7,759 nt of DNA from Bacteroidaceae bacterium (lineage in GTDB: Bacteria; Bacteroidota; Bacteroidia; Bacteroidales; Bacteroidaceae). Both the position numbers and the translations under genes were made by a program. The stretch is from NCBI GenBank assembly GCA_017558165.1, contig JAFYWE010000072.1, positions 1-7,759 on the forward strand, read 5' to 3'. Positions within the stretch are counted from its first letter, which is position 1, and each line of letters starts with the position of its first letter. Shown piece after piece: positions 1 through 6,854 of the stretch. The notes beneath the pieces are model-generated. The model made no database searches. It was given only the letters and a program-made list of their open reading frames with translations, and had not been told where the DNA came from.

Positions 1-1632
1 CTTGATCTTGGGCTCAGTGCCCGAAGGACGTACGGAAACCTTGTGACCGCTCTCTGTGAAGTACTGCAACACGTTTGATGGCTCCGGCATATCGATGTCT
101 GTAACGTTGCCGTCAACATCAACCTGCTTCATTGCCTTGAAGTCCTTGTAGCATACAACCTTCTCGCCGGCCATCTCCTTGAGAGGATTAGCGCGGAAGT
201 TCTCCATCATCTGACGGATCTCATCAGCACCGCTCTTACCAGGCTTGACTACGTTCACTGTTACCTCCTTAGAGAAACCGTACTCTACATAGATATCCAT
301 AAGCAACTCATAGAGACTCTTGCCGTTGTCCTTTGCCCATGCGGCAACCTCGGCAATAAGGCTACAAGCCGAAACGGCATCCTTGTCACGGCAGAAGTCC
401 TCGGCAAGGAAGCCAAAGCTCTCCTCACCACCACCGATGTACTTTGCAATACCCTCGTTGTCGCGGATAACCTTGGCAATCCACTTGAAGCCGGTGTAGC
501 AGTCATACATCTTGAGGTTATTCTTCTCGGCAATGCTCTTGATAACCTCAGTAGTAACGATGGTCTTTACAACGAACTCGCTACCTGTCATCTTGCCCAA
601 CTTTGTGTACTGGGTGATGATATAGTAGAGGAACATCATACATGTCTGGTTACCGTTGATGATCATCCACTCGTTGTTGCTGTTCTTGCAAGCGATCGCA
701 AGACGGTCGGCATCAGGGTCAGAAGCCATCACCAGATCGGCGTCAATCTTCTTTGCAAGCTCAACGGCCATAGTCATGGCCTCAGGGTTCTCCGGGTTAG
801 GAGATACTACTGTAGGGAAGTTACCATCCTTTACCATCTGCTCCTCTACGCAGTGGATGTTCTCGAAGCCCCAACGACGCAATGACGCTGGAATGAGCAC
901 GCGACCGCAACCGTGGATTGGAGTATACACGATCTTGAGGTCCTTGTGACGCTCGATTACCTCAGGGTCAATAACCAAGCCCTTGACAGCATCAAGGAAA
1001 GCGTTGTCAACCTCCTCACCGATAACCTCGATAAGTGCAGGATTGCCCTGGAACTTGATATCCTCGACCTTAACGCTCTCGACGTGCTTGATTGTGTTCA
1101 CATCGTGTGGAGCAAGCATCTGCGCACCATCATCCCAGTATGCCTTGTAACCGTTGTACTCCTTTGGGTTATGGCTGGCTGTGATGTTCACACCGCTCTG
1201 GCAACCGAGGTGACGGATTGCAAAAGAGATCTCTGGAGTCGGACGAAGATCCTCAAAGAGATAAACCTTGATACCATTAGCAGAGAAGATGTTCGCTGAG
1301 ATCTCGGCAAACAGACGGCTGTTGTTACGGCAGTCGTGACCTACCACTACTGAAATCTGCTCCAGATCCTTGAAGCACTCGTTGAGGTAGTTGGCCAAAC
1401 CCTGTGTAGCCTTACCCACTGTATAGATGTTCATACGGTTGCTACCGGCGCCCATGATACCGCGCAGACCACCTGTACCGAACTCAAGCTCACGGTAGAA
1501 GGCATCGATAAGAGGAGTCTTGTCCTCGTTATCCAACATAGCCTTGACTTCCTTCTGTGTCTCTTCGTCAAAAGCAGGAGAAAGCCACTCTGTAGCCTTT
1601 TCCGTTACCATTTTAATCAATTCCTGATCCAT
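1..1632 (-). CDS. Phosphoglucomutase/phosphomannomutase (alpha-D-phosphohexomutase), 3' end outside window
   Basis: This cytoplasmic enzyme interconverts hexose-6-phosphate and hexose-1-phosphate, feeding nucleotide-sugar synthesis for glycans and storage polymers. The reading frame stays open for 544 codons and runs off the window, so the stop is missing. All four hallmark sites are visible: the phosphoserine loop TASHNP with Ser153, the metal loop DPDADR at 305-310, the sugar-binding GEESFG at 402-407, and the phosphate-binding RPSGTEPK at 535-542. Relatives of this long type run to about 580 residues, so roughly 35-40 residues are probably missing. The protein begins MDQELIKMV; ATG at 1632 is preferred over Met8 (1611) because a promoter lies 40-75 bases upstream. 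Isoleucine is written ATC or ATT in the stretches I translated, with no ATA seen, as expected of a well-expressed housekeeping gene. Glucose versus mannose preference cannot be told from the sequence. Confidence 0.96.
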   Translation of the reverse strand, partial: MDQELIKMVTEKATEWLSPAFDEETQKEVKAMLDNEDKTPLIDAFYRELEFGTGGLRGIMGAGSNRMNIYTVGKATQGLANYLNECFKDLEQISVVVGHDCRNNSRLFAEISANIFSANGIKVYLFEDLRPTPEISFAIRHLGCQSGVNITASHNPKEYNGYKAYWDDGAQMLAPHDVNTIKHVESVKVEDIKFQGNPALIEVIGEEVDNAFLDAVKGLVIDPEVIERHKDLKIVYTPIHGCGRVLIPASLRRWGFENIHCVEEQMVKDGNFPTVVSPNPENPEAMTMAVELAKKIDADLVMASDPDADRLAIACKNSNNEWMIINGNQTCMMFLYYIITQYTKLGKMTGSEFVVKTIVTTEVIKSIAEKNNLKMYDCYTGFKWIAKVIRDNEGIAKYIGGGEESFGFLAEDFCRDKDAVSACSLIAEVAAWAKDNGKSLYELLMDIYVEYGFSKEVTVNVVKPGKSGADEIRQMMENFRANPLKEMAGEKVVCYKDFKAMKQVDVDGNVTDIDMPEPSNVLQYFTESGHKVSVRPSGTEPKIK

Positions 1633-1673
1633 ATTATTGTAAGTTATTAAATTAATGTCAGTTCTACTGAACT

Positions 1674-1706
1674 GCAAATTTAATTAATTATTCGGATAAA
1701 CAACAA
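1674..1706 (-). promoter_or_regulatory. Bacteroidetes-type promoter for the phosphohexomutase gene
   Basis: Read on the minus strand, TAAATTTGC (1682-1674) is an exact match to the Bacteroidetes -7 element TAnnTTTGC. A TTGTTG stretch (1706-1701) gives a -33 TTG with an 18 or 21 base gap, as usual for this class. Transcription would start near 1667-1670, leaving a leader of about 35 bases. The site lies just after the dipeptidase stop codon, so the mutase can be expressed independently of the upstream operon; readthrough is also possible because no hairpin terminator lies between them. Confidence 0.72.
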
Positions 1707-1714
1707 TTATCGGC

Positions 1715-3361
1715 TTATTTTGCTTGCGGAATGAGATATTTGTCACCGGTCTGCTTAACGACCTCCTTGAGATACTCCTGTGGATAGCCCGGACGCTTCA
1801 TCTTGCCTACAAGACCGGTCTTGCCACGTACCACCTTGCCGTTCTTCTCCTCCTTCACCGCGAGGTCGTTATACTTCACGATAACCTTCTCACCGAAAGC
1901 CTTCCACTCGGCAAGAGCCTTCTCGGCGCTGTTGCAGGTGTAGTCAGTGAGCAGACTCACCGCATACTTGGGAGATGACTTGATGACTGCGAGAGCCTCA
2001 GCCTCAACCTCCTTGCTCTGCTCGTAGATATCGCTCTCAAGAGCACCCTGTACGGCACGCATGTCATCGATTACGAGAGAGTACTTCGGATAGATCATGT
2101 TGGCAACCCAGTTGAACACCCAGAATGAAGACTTCCAAGAGAAGACAACAGGATCGGCATACTGCTCCTTGTAGCAGTCGGGAACTGTTGTCGAGCAGCA
2201 ATATACCGGTGTGAACACGACCATGTTCGCATCATCGGTACCGAACCACATAACGCCACCCACAGCGTTGGGGAGCCAGCTACGGAGCTGTGCCACGAAT
2301 GTGAAGGCAGTCTGGAATGTAGAGATAGGACGCTCGTTGAAATACTCCTTGCCATCGACCTTGAAGCTCAATGGAGACGGACGGTATGGCATGCAGTATG
2401 GACCCGCACCAAGATCTTTGGTAACATCGAATGGAGTACCCTCGTAGTGGTCACGCATTCCGCGCTGCATATCCTGGAGAGAGAGAGGAGCCTTAGGCTT
2501 CATGTAAAGAGGCATAGGCTCGGCTGTAGCATCACCCGACGCCCATGCGAGATACTTTGTCATATCCTCCTCGCCAAACATGTTGAAGAAGCTCCATACG
2601 CGTGCGTCGCAATAGCGAAGGCCACCGAAATCGGCTGGACAATATGCTGCAGCGAAGTCGAAATCCTCGTCCTTGCCGTCAAAGTAACCCATCTTGCGTG
2701 CGAACTTGATAACATCCTTTGAATAACGGACGTTCTCCTTGTCCTTCATGTCGAACTTGCGGATACGTGACTGGTTTGCATGAGCCGAGATACAGTCATC
2801 AGGGATGCGCACTGCAACCCACACGGCACCCTTCTCCTTACCGCCCTTACCCACCATCTCAAGGATCCAAGCCTCATTCGGATCGGCAATAGAGAAGCTC
2901 TCGCCGCTACTGTAGTAACCATACTCGGCCACGAGCGACGTGATTACATCGATAGCCTCACGTGCTGTACGTGAACGCTGGAGAGCGATATAGATGAGGC
3001 TACCGTAGTCAAGGATACCGGTTGTATCCACCAACTCCTCGCGACCGCCGAAAGTAGTCTCGGCAATGGCAACCTGATGCTCGTTGATATTACCGAGCAC
3101 GTTGTATGTAACACGCGCCTCTGGGATTACACCGAGGTAGTCGCCCGAATCCCAGTTGTAGATCTCGCGCATGGTACCCTCGGGATGAACCGCCGCTGGG
3201 AAATGCGCAACAAAACCGCTCATACCGTAGCTGTCGGCACTGTATGAGATGAACACCGAACCGTCGGCAGAAGCCTTCTTGCCGACAAGGAAATTGGTAC
3301 AAGCCTCAGCCGCTGAAGCCAGGAGTACCAACGCCATAAACAAAAATCCAAATTTTCTCAT
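1715..3361 (-). CDS. Secreted C69 family dipeptidase (Ntn hydrolase)
   Basis: The family (MEROPS C69, formerly U34; Lactobacillus PepD is the classic member) cleaves dipeptides using an N-terminal cysteine nucleophile. The 548-residue product starts with a Sec signal peptide (basic MRK, then a hydrophobic stretch to about residue 17) ending AEA. It is followed directly by Cys21 in CTNFLVGKKASADGS, the family's N-terminal active-site block. Other family blocks are DPNEAWILEM (160-169) and SAHANQSRI (192-200). Cleavage after Ala20 would expose Cys21 as the mature N-terminus, so export could replace autocatalytic propeptide removal. The expected location is the periplasm or outside the cell; a lipoprotein is less likely because the -3 position is Ala rather than Leu. 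The gene follows the M23 peptidase with a 14-base gap, so the two are probably cotranscribed. Substrate specificity is unknown; peptidoglycan-derived or dietary peptides are both possible. Confidence 0.93.
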   Translation of the reverse strand: MRKFGFLFMALVLLASAAEACTNFLVGKKASADGSVFISYSADSYGMSGFVAHFPAAVHPEGTMREIYNWDSGDYLGVIPEARVTYNVLGNINEHQVAIAETTFGGREELVDTTGILDYGSLIYIALQRSRTAREAIDVITSLVAEYGYYSSGESFSIADPNEAWILEMVGKGGKEKGAVWVAVRIPDDCISAHANQSRIRKFDMKDKENVRYSKDVIKFARKMGYFDGKDEDFDFAAAYCPADFGGLRYCDARVWSFFNMFGEEDMTKYLAWASGDATAEPMPLYMKPKAPLSLQDMQRGMRDHYEGTPFDVTKDLGAGPYCMPYRPSPLSFKVDGKEYFNERPISTFQTAFTFVAQLRSWLPNAVGGVMWFGTDDANMVVFTPVYCCSTTVPDCYKEQYADPVVFSWKSSFWVFNWVANMIYPKYSLVIDDMRAVQGALESDIYEQSKEVEAEALAVIKSSPKYAVSLLTDYTCNSAEKALAEWKAFGEKVIVKYNDLAVKEEKNGKVVRGKTGLVGKMKRPGYPQEYLKEVVKQTGDKYLIPQAK

Positions 3362-3375
3362 AATAGTTCAATTTT

Positions 3376-5052
3376 TCAATATCTAATTTTTTTCTCAAAT
3401 ACCCTTACGTTCCCGCACGCATCGACCAGCTCCAGACGCAACTGATGCACACCGCGTGAGACACCCTCAGCTTTGAGGTCAAGCTCCAGACGACCGTTCT
3501 TGCTGCTGTACTTGAACAGGATGAAACGGCCACCCAATGTTCCACGGAACGATTTCAGCGACGTTTCCTTGTCCGACACCGCAAATACGACCTTGCCGTT
3601 ACGCGCCCAGGCACCCTCCTTCACCGCAGATATACGCGGAGGCACGGTATCCACCGCCACCTCGAAAGTACCCAAGGCATTGACATCGGTACTTATACGG
3701 CCATCAGCATATTTTCCACCGACTGAATAACCGCCTTTCTTAGTAATACGCTTTATATAAAGTCTTGAGCTGTCAACCGCCATGGAATCGACCCTGATGG
3801 ACAACCCCGCACCATGCCATAGAGGGATTGGCTCGCTACCGAACGTATAACGGCGTGAGACACCGTACTCGCCATCGACAATCCCCACCTCAATGCCCCT
3901 ACTTTCAAAAAGCTCACCGGCAGGGATATCCAGACGCACGCCGTCATAGAGCAACGCATTGTTCAGGAACCACAGCAGATAGTGTCCCTCGCTGGCATAA
4001 GGCGGGATATCCTGCCTTGTTCCACGCACATTGAACCTGTATACACTGGTATTCCCATGATAGTCGCTCAAACGATACTCCACCTTATACAGGCGTTCCT
4101 CGTTGAAATTTATCACACCACGGCAAGCATCGGCCTCAAGCGCGCGCAAAGGGTTGTTGCCAAGAATGAACGAGCGCAGAAACCATTCTCCCTTGTCAAC
4201 GTATCTCGCATAATCGGCCCAAGCGTTTATGAGCCTTGTCTCACCGAATGAAAACTGCTCCATTCTGCTATCAAAGCGCAGGCTGTCATCGACAAAGAGT
4301 TCCACACGGCAGACGCCGTACTTGTTGGACGTGCCGTCCATATAATCAAGCGCCTTGATACCGAAGCCTACCCTACCCCACACAGATATGGTATCGGCAA
4401 GCGTACCGTTACGCACGGCAAGAACTCTTGAGGCAGACGAGTCGTCGGCAACACCGTAGCCATCCAACGGATAGACGGCAATCGCGGTTGCCACAGGCTT
4501 GCGGGTATCCTTGAGCCTGCCGGCAAAGAAGAGCATTGGGTCATATAGTTCCTCACCTGTCGAATCACGGACCTCGAAATGGAGATGAGGACCGAATGAA
4601 TAGCCAGTATTTCCGGCATAGGCAAGCACCTCACCCCTTGATACCCTAATCTCATCGGGAGCAAAGGAGATGTCAACCATAAAGGTCTCATTATTGTACT
4701 GGTACTCGCGTACACGCTTGTGGACTTCGGCCGGAAAACGGTCAAGATGCCCATAGACAGTCATATATCCGTTATCGTGCATCACATACAATGCCAACCC
4801 ATAGCCACCAGCCTGTACCGTGGCACGCGAGATGTATCCGTCGGCAATGCAACGTATGGGCTTGCCCACGACACCTTGAGTCTTGAAATCTATACCAGAA
4901 TGGAAATGGTTTGAACGGAGCTCTCCGAAATTCCCGCTCAACATCAGTTCGAAATCAAATGGAGACGAGAACAGCGCTCCGTTCTGCTGTGCTTTTGACG
5001 GCGAGACTGAACAGAATATGGCAAAAATCAATGTCGCTATGATATTCCTCAT
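3376..5052 (-). CDS. Exported M23 (LytM-type) zinc metallopeptidase with long C-terminal region
   Basis: This is a predicted peptidoglycan endopeptidase acting in the periplasm. The 558-residue product has an N-terminal signal peptide (about 1-21, ending SKA before QQN), then an M23 domain at about 27-175. All catalytic elements are present: His51 and Asp55 (HSGID) and His158 as zinc ligands, His156 of the HLH motif, and His102 in VYGHL as the likely second catalytic histidine. It should therefore be active, unlike degenerate LytM regulators such as EnvC or NlpD. Residues from about 180 to 558 show no motif I can name. They look beta-rich, and the end (roughly 525-558, with DACGNVRVFEKK) resembles an Ig-like strand pattern. 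The ATG overlaps the flippase stop as ATGA, which implies translational coupling, and the dipeptidase follows 14 bases later. Whether it cuts cross-links or stem peptides is not determined. Confidence 0.94.
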   Translation of the reverse strand: MRNIIATLIFAIFCSVSPSKAQQNGALFSSPFDFELMLSGNFGELRSNHFHSGIDFKTQGVVGKPIRCIADGYISRATVQAGGYGLALYVMHDNGYMTVYGHLDRFPAEVHKRVREYQYNNETFMVDISFAPDEIRVSRGEVLAYAGNTGYSFGPHLHFEVRDSTGEELYDPMLFFAGRLKDTRKPVATAIAVYPLDGYGVADDSSASRVLAVRNGTLADTISVWGRVGFGIKALDYMDGTSNKYGVCRVELFVDDSLRFDSRMEQFSFGETRLINAWADYARYVDKGEWFLRSFILGNNPLRALEADACRGVINFNEERLYKVEYRLSDYHGNTSVYRFNVRGTRQDIPPYASEGHYLLWFLNNALLYDGVRLDIPAGELFESRGIEVGIVDGEYGVSRRYTFGSEPIPLWHGAGLSIRVDSMAVDSSRLYIKRITKKGGYSVGGKYADGRISTDVNALGTFEVAVDTVPPRISAVKEGAWARNGKVVFAVSDKETSLKSFRGTLGGRFILFKYSSKNGRLELDLKAEGVSRGVHQLRLELVDACGNVRVFEKKIRY

Positions 5053-6575
5053 CTCTTAAATCTATTGATAAGTTTGTTTACTACACGTGACAATGAATCC
5101 GGGAGTACCGCCATGCGTCCGAACATATGGAATGTAGCCAATGCCGACAGCAGCACACCCGCTCCGCCAGCCACCCAGTAACACCAGCCATCGCATCCCA
5201 TCATAGCGACAATTATTACCGCCACAAACAGAGGGAACTGCAACAGGAAACCACGCACAGCATCGGCAGAGAGTGACATTCCGTACCTGACACGGGTTAC
5301 GACGTACACTGCCACAAAATCAAATGTATGCGCCAGAGCCATTCCCACACCAACGCCCACATAGCCGTAATATTGGAATCCGAGCACCACAAGGGTCACC
5401 AGCATCACACTGTACACAGTCTCAAGAATAACGAATATAAGGGTATCGTTATTGACAAGAGGCAAGAACGATATGGGATAAGTCATTGTACGCATGAACA
5501 TTCCGAACATGGCAAACTGCGCCATCGCAATTGCCGGAACGAACTCCGCATCATAGAAAAGAGGCACCAGCACCGGCATTGCCACAATAAAGGCCAGGAG
5601 AAGGGGCGACTGCACAAGCAGCTGCACCTCGACCTGTTCGTTCACCATCCTGTTACGGACCTCACCGTTTGAGGCCACGCCAGATAGACGTGGATAATAC
5701 TCCGAATCGAGCGCAGCGAAGAGTATTCCCGGCAAAAGGGTAATCATGACGAAAGCGGCACTGAAAAGACCGGCACTCTCACCGTCGCCAAGGTCGGACA
5801 GCAAGGCACATATGAGCCACATAGCCGATGAGGTGAGGATTGAGGCGAATATGTAGCCGGCACCCATCTTCACCATATCAAGTCCCTCGCGCACAAGCCT
5901 CAACGAGAAAGGCGACACACGGTATCTGTAATGAGGTATGGTGAAATAGAGCAACACACACATCTGGAAGAATGCTGTCACGAATATCGCAGGGAAGACA
6001 CCTCCAGGACCTATGAAAATATAGAGCGGAGCCGAGACCAGCAACGAAATAACCGAGACCGCCAAGGAGTATGCAGCCACCTTGTTGAGCCGTCTTGTTC
6101 CGCGCAATATGGCGAGCTCGCCATTGGACACGGCCATCATGAAGACCACAGGAGAGAGCATCAGCAGCTTTGCGAGATAATAACCGCTTGAGGCATCGAA
6201 TATCCACTCACTGATGAACGGCGTCACGGCAAGCATGAGCAAGGTACCGAGCAAGCCCGTAAGGAAAGCGATGCTGCGCACCACCTTCACGCAATGTTCC
6301 ACGACCGCCTCATCTCCATTGCTGTACGCATCGGACATACGGCGCACGGCACTGAAAGCGAGGCTAAGACCAGTGAGGTCACAGAACATCTGTATGGTAC
6401 GGTTCGACAGCGCTATGATTGACTGACCCGCTACGCCAAGTAACACACTCGTTATCTTCGTGCGCAGCATGTTCAGAAGCATAGAGAAGCCCTGGGCACC
6501 GCCAAAGATACCCAGATATTTGATAGTATGCCTATAGCCTACCTTCTTGTCCTTATTTTCGTTGCCCCTATCCAT
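5049..6575 (-). CDS. Wzx-like polysaccharide/lipid-linked oligosaccharide flippase (MOP superfamily)
   Basis: This is an inner-membrane protein predicted to flip undecaprenyl-linked glycan units to the periplasmic face. From the ATG at 6575 the product has 508 residues, typical for the family, with about a dozen hydrophobic segments spread along the chain. The N-terminal block YLGIFGGAQGFSMLLNMLRTK is typical of Bacteroidales flippases of the polysaccharide biosynthesis class. The frame stays open further upstream to a TTG at 6659, but ATG at 6575 is preferred: it places the charged MDRGNENKDKK stretch just before the first membrane segment, and the added 28 residues look unlike the family. 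The 3' end overlaps the M23 gene by ATGA. The 5' end overlaps a small ORF by 37 bases. The transported glycan cannot be inferred. A role for O-antigen, capsule or a protein-linked glycan is possible, and the divergent glycosyltransferase fits. Confidence 0.88.
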   Translation of the reverse strand: MDRGNENKDKKVGYRHTIKYLGIFGGAQGFSMLLNMLRTKITSVLLGVAGQSIIALSNRTIQMFCDLTGLSLAFSAVRRMSDAYSNGDEAVVEHCVKVVRSIAFLTGLLGTLLMLAVTPFISEWIFDASSGYYLAKLLMLSPVVFMMAVSNGELAILRGTRRLNKVAAYSLAVSVISLLVSAPLYIFIGPGGVFPAIFVTAFFQMCVLLYFTIPHYRYRVSPFSLRLVREGLDMVKMGAGYIFASILTSSAMWLICALLSDLGDGESAGLFSAAFVMITLLPGILFAALDSEYYPRLSGVASNGEVRNRMVNEQVEVQLLVQSPLLLAFIVAMPVLVPLFYDAEFVPAIAMAQFAMFGMFMRTMTYPISFLPLVNNDTLIFVILETVYSVMLVTLVVLGFQYYGYVGVGVGMALAHTFDFVAVYVVTRVRYGMSLSADAVRGFLLQFPLFVAVIIVAMMGCDGWCYWVAGGAGVLLSALATFHMFGRMAVLPDSLSRVVNKLINRFKR

Positions 6576-6706
6576 GAAATCAAGCAAAAACAGACCGCAG
6601 GCACCAGCCCGCGCATAATTCTTGCGAAGATAGTAAAAAAAACATATATAGACAAGCAAAACAGCCAGCTTGAAGAGCCAAGGAGGTATACAAACAAATA
6701 TTTCAT
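6539..6706 (-). CDS. Putative 55-residue membrane protein overlapping the flippase start
   Basis: I do not recognise this protein. The ATG at 6706 opens a 55-codon frame beginning MKYLFVYLLG and ending KIRTRR before a TAG. There are two hydrophobic stretches, about residues 3-27 and 33-48, separated by a short basic RIMRG turn. This gives a two-pass hairpin, or a signal-like segment plus an anchor, with a basic tail. It is the first ATG downstream of the promoter-like element at 6753-6783 and is preceded by an A-rich tract, the usual Bacteroidales ribosome-binding context. Its last 37 bases overlap the flippase start in another frame, so the two could be translationally coupled. It could be a small partner of the flippase, a leader ORF controlling flippase translation, or a chance frame over A/T-rich DNA. 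Confidence 0.45.
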   Translation of the reverse strand: MKYLFVYLLGSSSWLFCLSIYVFFTIFARIMRGLVPAVCFCLISWIGATKIRTRR

Positions 6707-6720
6707 TTTAATGGATTTTT

Positions 6721-6754
6721 TATGCAATATTAATTCCGAATTTACTATCTTTGC
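6721..6754 (+). promoter_or_regulatory. Promoter of the glycosyltransferase gene
   Basis: TATCTTTGC at 6746-6754 is an exact match to the Bacteroidetes -7 consensus TAnnTTTGC. The -33 element is weak: TATG at 6721-6724 is one mismatch from TTTG at a 21-base gap. Transcription would start near 6760, leaving an untranslated leader of about 95 bases. The leader contains a small ACCC-AAA-GGGT hairpin (6816-6826) and a 7-codon ORF (6783-6806), neither of which I can assign a role. Confidence 0.62.
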
Positions 6755-6783
6755 GAATATAGGCACCGATGAGACGCCACAAA
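6753..6783 (-). promoter_or_regulatory. Probable promoter of the flippase-M23-dipeptidase operon
   Basis: On the minus strand, TATATTCGC (6761-6753) matches TAnnTTTGC with one mismatch. An exact TTTG (6783-6780) lies 18 bases upstream, the same gap as in one reading of the mutase promoter at 1674-1706. Transcription would start near 6746, giving a leader of about 40 bases to the small ORF and about 170 bases to the flippase ATG. It shares bases 6753-6754 with the promoter-like element reading the other way. Confidence 0.5.
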
Positions 6784-6854
6784 TGAACAAAAGCGCTTAC
6801 CGATAGCCCGATTAAACCCAAAGGGTACACAAAAACCGAAACACATCAACAGAA

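Noticed and set aside
913..1299. 128-codon plus-strand ORF
   Set aside because: It lies fully antisense to the phosphohexomutase active-site region, whose motifs are intact. The protein resembles no family and has no promoter or start context.
1683..1700. A/T-rich TAATTAATTA tract as a terminator after the dipeptidase
   Set aside because: It has no G/C stem or U-run and lies within the spacer of the mutase promoter.
4368..4754. 128-codon minus-strand ORF in another frame of the M23 gene
   Set aside because: The main frame carries all M23 catalytic residues and spans this stretch without a break, so this frame is incidental.
5328..5672. 114-codon plus-strand ORF rich in His, Gln and Lys
   Set aside because: The His-rich composition is the antisense shadow of hydrophobic flippase codons.
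6576..6659. Extended flippase N-terminus from a TTG start at 6659
   Set aside because: It needs a rare start codon, adds 28 residues not expected in the family, and an ATG at 6575 sits just before the typical N-terminal block.
6783..6806. Seven-codon leader ORF (MNKSAYR) and the small hairpin at 6816-6826 as an attenuator
   Set aside because: The peptide has no codon run suggesting sensing, the stem is only 4 base pairs, and no terminator follows.
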